Positions 3,949-7,203 of a stretch of DNA of 7,203 nt are shown here, piece after piece (position 1 is the first letter of the stretch; the number at the start of each line of letters is the position of its first letter). A program made the translations under genes and the position numbers. The DNA is from an uncultured Bacilli bacterium (GTDB taxonomy: Bacteria > Bacillota_I > Bacilli_A > RF39 > UBA660): the NCBI GenBank assembly GCA_947589375.1, contig CANQAO010000055.1, positions 1 through 7,203 on the forward strand, given 5' to 3'. The notes under the pieces were generated by a model. It was not told where the DNA came from, did no database searches, and saw nothing but the letters and a program-made list of their open reading frames with translations.

Positions 3949-6871
3949 AGTTCAAAAAATTATCGAGGTGTTTAAAAATCCTCAAAATTTAATTTTACTA
4001 TTATTAAGTATTGCGATTTTAATCGTAGGGTCTTTCTTTATGAATTTTTTCCTTGTACTTTTAATTGTCATCGGAGTTAATTTGATTTGGATTATTCCTT
4101 TGATTTCTAAAAAAATAGACCAAATAGAAAGTAGTGATGAAAAAATGGCCAAACAAAGAAAAAAGGTTAACGCAACTAAAAAGAAAAAAGGTAAAGTAAC
4201 CTTACTAGTATTACTCGGAATATTTATCGTATGTCTGATGCTTAGTATTATATTCTTTATATATATTGCCATAAGTGCGAATGAATTTAATCCGGATAAA
4301 TTATATACTAAAGAAGCCAGTACTCTATATGATAAAAATGGTAAACAATTCGCTCAATTAGGTAAAGAAATGCGTGAAAAAATAAAATATCAAGAAATGA
4401 GTGAAGAACTTATCAATGCAATTGTGGCAACTGAAGATTCAAGATTTTTCGTTCATAATGGCTTTGATTTACCGCGTTTTATGAAAGCTTCTTTTGGACA
4501 GGTTTTAGGTAACTCTGGAGCTGGTGGAGCTTCAACCTTAACTATGCAGGTGTCTAAAAACCAATTAACTTCGACAACTTCCCGAGGATTTGAAGGAATT
4601 AAACGTAAGTTTACCGATATTTATTCAGCTATTTTCCAAATTGAAATGAATTATACGAAAGAAGAAATTTTAGAATTTTACGCTAATTCATATTATTTAG
4701 GTAGTGGCTCTTATGGGGTTGAACAAGCGGCCAAAACTTATTTTAACAAATCAGCTAAAGACTTAAACATTTCTGAAGCCGCAATGATAGCTGGGATGTT
4801 CCAATCACCAGTAGTCTATGATCCTAATTTAAATCCTGATAGAACAGAAGCTAGACGTCTAACTGTCTTAAGCTTAATGAAACGTCATGGTTATATTACT
4901 GATGAAGAATATAAAATGGCGAAAAAAATGACCGTTGACCGCATTGTCATTAAAGGTGGTTCGGCTTATAAAGATTCTTCGGCATATCAAGGTTTTATCG
5001 ATACTGTTGCCGTTGAAGTTAAAGAAAAAACTGGATATGATCCATATTCATATTCAATGAAAATCTATACAACTATGGATAAAGAAAAACAAGATGCCCT
5101 AAATAAAATAATGAAGGGCGAAAACTATAAATGGGAAAACGATAATGTCGATGCTGGTGTAGCGGTTGTCGAAACTAAAACTGGTGAGATTACGGCAGTA
5201 GGCGCTGGACGTAATAATACTGGTGCTAAAAGTTTTAACAAAGCTACAATGATGACTAATCAAATCGGTTCAACAGCAAAACCATTATTCGATTATGGAC
5301 CAGCTATTGAATATTTAGGTTGGAATCCATCACACCCAATTATCGATGCGAAACATTCATATAGTGATGGTACCGAAATTCACAACTATGATGGAAGATA
5401 TAAAGGAATAATGACTATTCGTGATGCTTTAGTAGACTCTCGTAATATTCCAGCTTTAAAAACTTTCCAAAGTGTTAAAAATAGTGATATTAAAGATTTT
5501 GTCACCAAATTAGGTTTAAGCCCTGAAGTGACCAATAATGGTATGTTACATGAAGCTCACGCCATTGGTGGTTACAATGGTGAATCACCACTTAGTGTGG
5601 CGGCGGCTTATGCAGCCTTTGCTAACAAAGGTTATTATATTGAACCTCATAGTTTTACCAAAATTGTCTATGATAAAAATGATGAGACTTATGAAGTAGA
5701 TGCTAAGAAAACCAAAGTTATGAGCAAAGATACTGCTTATATGGTTACTGATATGTTAGTTGATACTGGTAAGAGTGCTTTAGGTAGATATAATAACATC
5801 AATGGTGCTCAATTTGCTGCCAAAACTGGTACTAGTAACTTTGATGAAAAAACATTAAAAGCTAGACACTTACCAAGTAATGCCGTTAATGATTTATGGG
5901 TTGCTGGTTATAATAATGAATATTCAATTGCGGTATGGTATGGTTATGATAATTTAAATAAAGGCCATAATAGATTTGGCTCTAGTCAAAACTCTAGATT
6001 ATTCCAAAGTGTAGCGAAAAACTTCTTTAAAGCTAGTGAAAAATTCACTAAACCTGATACTATTGAAGAAGTAACCGTTGAAAAATATTGTGGTAATCCA
6101 ATGCTTCCAAGTTCACATACTCCAGATAACATGAAAACTAAAGAATTATTTACTAAAGATAGTGTGCCTACTGAAGTATCTAATAGATTTAATCCACTTT
6201 CTAATGTAACTGATTTAAAAGCATCAGTAGCCGGTCGTAAAGTTAATCTTACTTGGAAAGCTATTAAAACTCCAGATGGTATTAACCGAGATTACTGGGG
6301 CGGAATAGTTAAAAAAGCCTTTGCTATTTCAAGTGACCAGAACTCTTATTTAAATTATATTATGGGTGTTAATGATAAAACTTTAGGTGCATTAGTTTAC
6401 AATGTTTATCTAAAAGATGCAAGTGGTCTTACAAAAGTAGCTACAGTTAATAATACTAGTGCTACTATACAATTACCAAATACTCCTTCGCCTACTTATG
6501 TAGTCAAAGCAAGTTATTCTATATATGGTGGTTGTGAAAGTAGTGGAACAACTATTAAGATTGATGCTGCTGGTATAGATGCTTCAAATTTTGAATTTAC
6601 TCTCTTACATGATGGAAGTGTTATCGATGATGGAGAAACCTTCGAAGAAACTGCTCCATACGTTGATTCTAATGCTTATAGAATCACATTAGATGGTGAG
6701 GGTGATATTACTAAAGAAGCCAAGGTAACTATTACATATAGAAAAGATGGAGAAACTAAAACTTATAGTGGCGAACCACTTAATACTCCCGGAACCTATA
6801 TATTCACCTATACTGCTACTTATGATGGTATAGAAATTGGCACAAAAACGAAAACTATTATAATTTCATAA
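3938..6871 (+). CDS. ponA: bifunctional class A penicillin-binding protein (PBP1)
   Basis: This 977-residue enzyme polymerises lipid II into glycan strands and cross-links the peptides outside the membrane. Two adjacent hydrophobic segments (about 16-57), a lysine-rich loop (58-86) and a third membrane helix (about 87-113) precede the catalytic part; most relatives have one anchor helix. The glycosyltransferase domain follows (about 125-310) with ATEDSRFF (catalytic Glu166), GGASTLTMQ (196-204) and EEILEFYAN (242-250). The transpeptidase domain (about 400-700) has S445-TA-K448, S501-R-N503 and K629-TGT. The tail holds a fibronectin type III-like region (about 752-878) and an Ig-like beta domain (about 888-977). 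ATG 3938 was chosen for the AAAGGAGG site 5 nt upstream (3925-3932); the in-frame TTG at 3908 precedes that site. Only two cysteines are extracellular (718, 866). The start lies inside the end of recU. Confidence 0.95.
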   Translation: MENKVQKIIEVFKNPQNLILLLLSIAILIVGSFFMNFFLVLLIVIGVNLIWIIPLISKKIDQIESSDEKMAKQRKKVNATKKKKGKVTLLVLLGIFIVCLMLSIIFFIYIAISANEFNPDKLYTKEASTLYDKNGKQFAQLGKEMREKIKYQEMSEELINAIVATEDSRFFVHNGFDLPRFMKASFGQVLGNSGAGGASTLTMQVSKNQLTSTTSRGFEGIKRKFTDIYSAIFQIEMNYTKEEILEFYANSYYLGSGSYGVEQAAKTYFNKSAKDLNISEAAMIAGMFQSPVVYDPNLNPDRTEARRLTVLSLMKRHGYITDEEYKMAKKMTVDRIVIKGGSAYKDSSAYQGFIDTVAVEVKEKTGYDPYSYSMKIYTTMDKEKQDALNKIMKGENYKWENDNVDAGVAVVETKTGEITAVGAGRNNTGAKSFNKATMMTNQIGSTAKPLFDYGPAIEYLGWNPSHPIIDAKHSYSDGTEIHNYDGRYKGIMTIRDALVDSRNIPALKTFQSVKNSDIKDFVTKLGLSPEVTNNGMLHEAHAIGGYNGESPLSVAAAYAAFANKGYYIEPHSFTKIVYDKNDETYEVDAKKTKVMSKDTAYMVTDMLVDTGKSALGRYNNINGAQFAAKTGTSNFDEKTLKARHLPSNAVNDLWVAGYNNEYSIAVWYGYDNLNKGHNRFGSSQNSRLFQSVAKNFFKASEKFTKPDTIEEVTVEKYCGNPMLPSSHTPDNMKTKELFTKDSVPTEVSNRFNPLSNVTDLKASVAGRKVNLTWKAIKTPDGINRDYWGGIVKKAFAISSDQNSYLNYIMGVNDKTLGALVYNVYLKDASGLTKVATVNNTSATIQLPNTPSPTYVVKASYSIYGGCESSGTTIKIDAAGIDASNFEFTLLHDGSVIDDGETFEETAPYVDSNAYRITLDGEGDITKEAKVTITYRKDGETKTYSGEPLNTPGTYIFTYTATYDGIEIGTKTKTIIIS

Positions 6872-6901
6872 AAAAAGTTATCCAAATTGGATAGCTTTTT
6901 T
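6872..6901. terminator. bidirectional terminator between ponA and dinD
   Basis: AAAAAGTTATCC (6872-6883) pairs with GGATAGCTTTTT (6889-6900) around an AAATT loop, with one G-T wobble. The run of Ts on the right ends recU-ponA transcripts. Read on the other strand, the A run at the left arm becomes a T run, which would end the leftward dinD transcript whose stop is 10 nt away. It starts directly after the ponA stop codon. Confidence 0.88.
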
Positions 6902-6910
6902 ATAAATGTT

Positions 6911-7203
6911 TTATTTATGCTCGATTTTTTCGGTGTTATCAATATATTTGTAACTTAAATTATTTTTCTCTGTAACTATAGTTTTTCCCAAATTTTTCTC
7001 AATTTCTGCTCTAGCAACTTTAGAAGCATGCCCACCCATTTTGGCTATTTTTTTGTTTTGACTTAAACCATAAGGCTTATGTTCTTTAGCAATTTCTCGA
7101 GTGGCAATTTCACCTAAATCTGCAAGCGCTATTTCAATATCGCTCATATTATCTCTTAAAGATTCTTTCCTAAGCCCTTTAAATGATTTATACTCTTTAG
7201 CAG
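6911..7203 (-). CDS. dinD: DNA damage-inducible protein D, C-terminal part
   Basis: The leftward frame stays open from the right edge to TAA at 6911 and gives the last 96 residues of a protein whose start lies beyond the window. The segment KESLRDNMSDIEIALADLGEIATREIAKE, followed by the GLSQNKKIAKMGGHASKVAR block and a NNLSYKYIDN ending, is the conserved C-terminus of DinD as I know the family. In E. coli DinD is SOS-induced and interferes with RecA filaments and strand exchange; whether that holds here is inferred. An internal ATG at 7147 is not the start, because the conserved sequence continues upstream of it. Its promoter, and any LexA site, lie outside the window. It converges on ponA across a shared terminator. 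Confidence 0.88.
   Translation of the reverse strand, partial: AKEYKSFKGLRKESLRDNMSDIEIALADLGEIATREIAKEHKPYGLSQNKKIAKMGGHASKVARAEIEKNLGKTIVTEKNNLSYKYIDNTEKIEHK

Noticed and set aside
3982..4272. Leftward open frame of 96 codons inside ponA
   Set aside because: It is antisense to the membrane-anchor region of the PBP, where low-complexity composition leaves long open frames by chance.
1..7203. CRISPR array, insertion sequence, tRNA or rRNA
   Set aside because: No regularly spaced repeats, transposase motifs, terminal inverted repeats or tRNA/rRNA signatures were seen on either strand.

Overview
This is an AT-rich window that reads with the standard bacterial code: tryptophan is TGG, and the acyl-CoA synthetase gene ends in TGA. 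The adjacent pair recU-ponA (Holliday junction resolvase plus class A penicillin-binding protein) is a well-known Firmicutes arrangement. Together with the base composition and strong Shine-Dalgarno sites, it points to a low-GC Bacilli-type bacterium, possibly one of the poorly cultured gut lineages near the Erysipelotrichia/RF39 branch. The lineage is inference. A peptidoglycan polymerase makes a wall-less Mycoplasma unlikely, and so does TGA as a stop.

Layout. Positions 1-124 hold no gene but carry a very good leftward promoter with an imperfect palindrome in its spacer. A rightward promoter (125-153) then drives a tight lipid cassette: plsC-like acyltransferase (173-754), AMP-forming acyl-CoA/acyl-ACP synthetase (758-2482) and a second plsC-like acyltransferase (2485-3081), with gaps of 3 and 2 nt. 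A 77-nt hairpin followed by seven Ts (3082-3166) ends the cassette. A 294-nt intergenic region follows, containing a candidate 31-codon leftward small ORF and divergent promoter-like sequences. Next comes the recU-ponA operon (3376-6871, genes overlapping by 11 nt), a bidirectional terminator (6872-6901), and the C-terminal part of a convergent dinD gene that runs off the right edge.

How the genes work together. The first three genes look like a fatty-acid activation and phospholipid-acylation module. The synthetase would make an acyl thioester, and the two membrane-associated acyltransferases would place acyl chains on lysophosphatidate or a lysophospholipid. This resembles the two activities of the fused Aas protein, split into separate polypeptides with the acyltransferase duplicated. 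recU and ponA couple chromosome recombination/segregation to cell-wall synthesis by shared transcription. DinD is a DNA-damage protein known to act on RecA filaments in E. coli, so recombination genes lie on both sides of ponA.

Nothing here amounts to a clearly new system. The items most worth a second look are the plsC-synthetase-plsC cassette, the small ORF and mirrored start regions upstream of recU, and the unusual membrane anchor and long C-terminal tail of the PBP.
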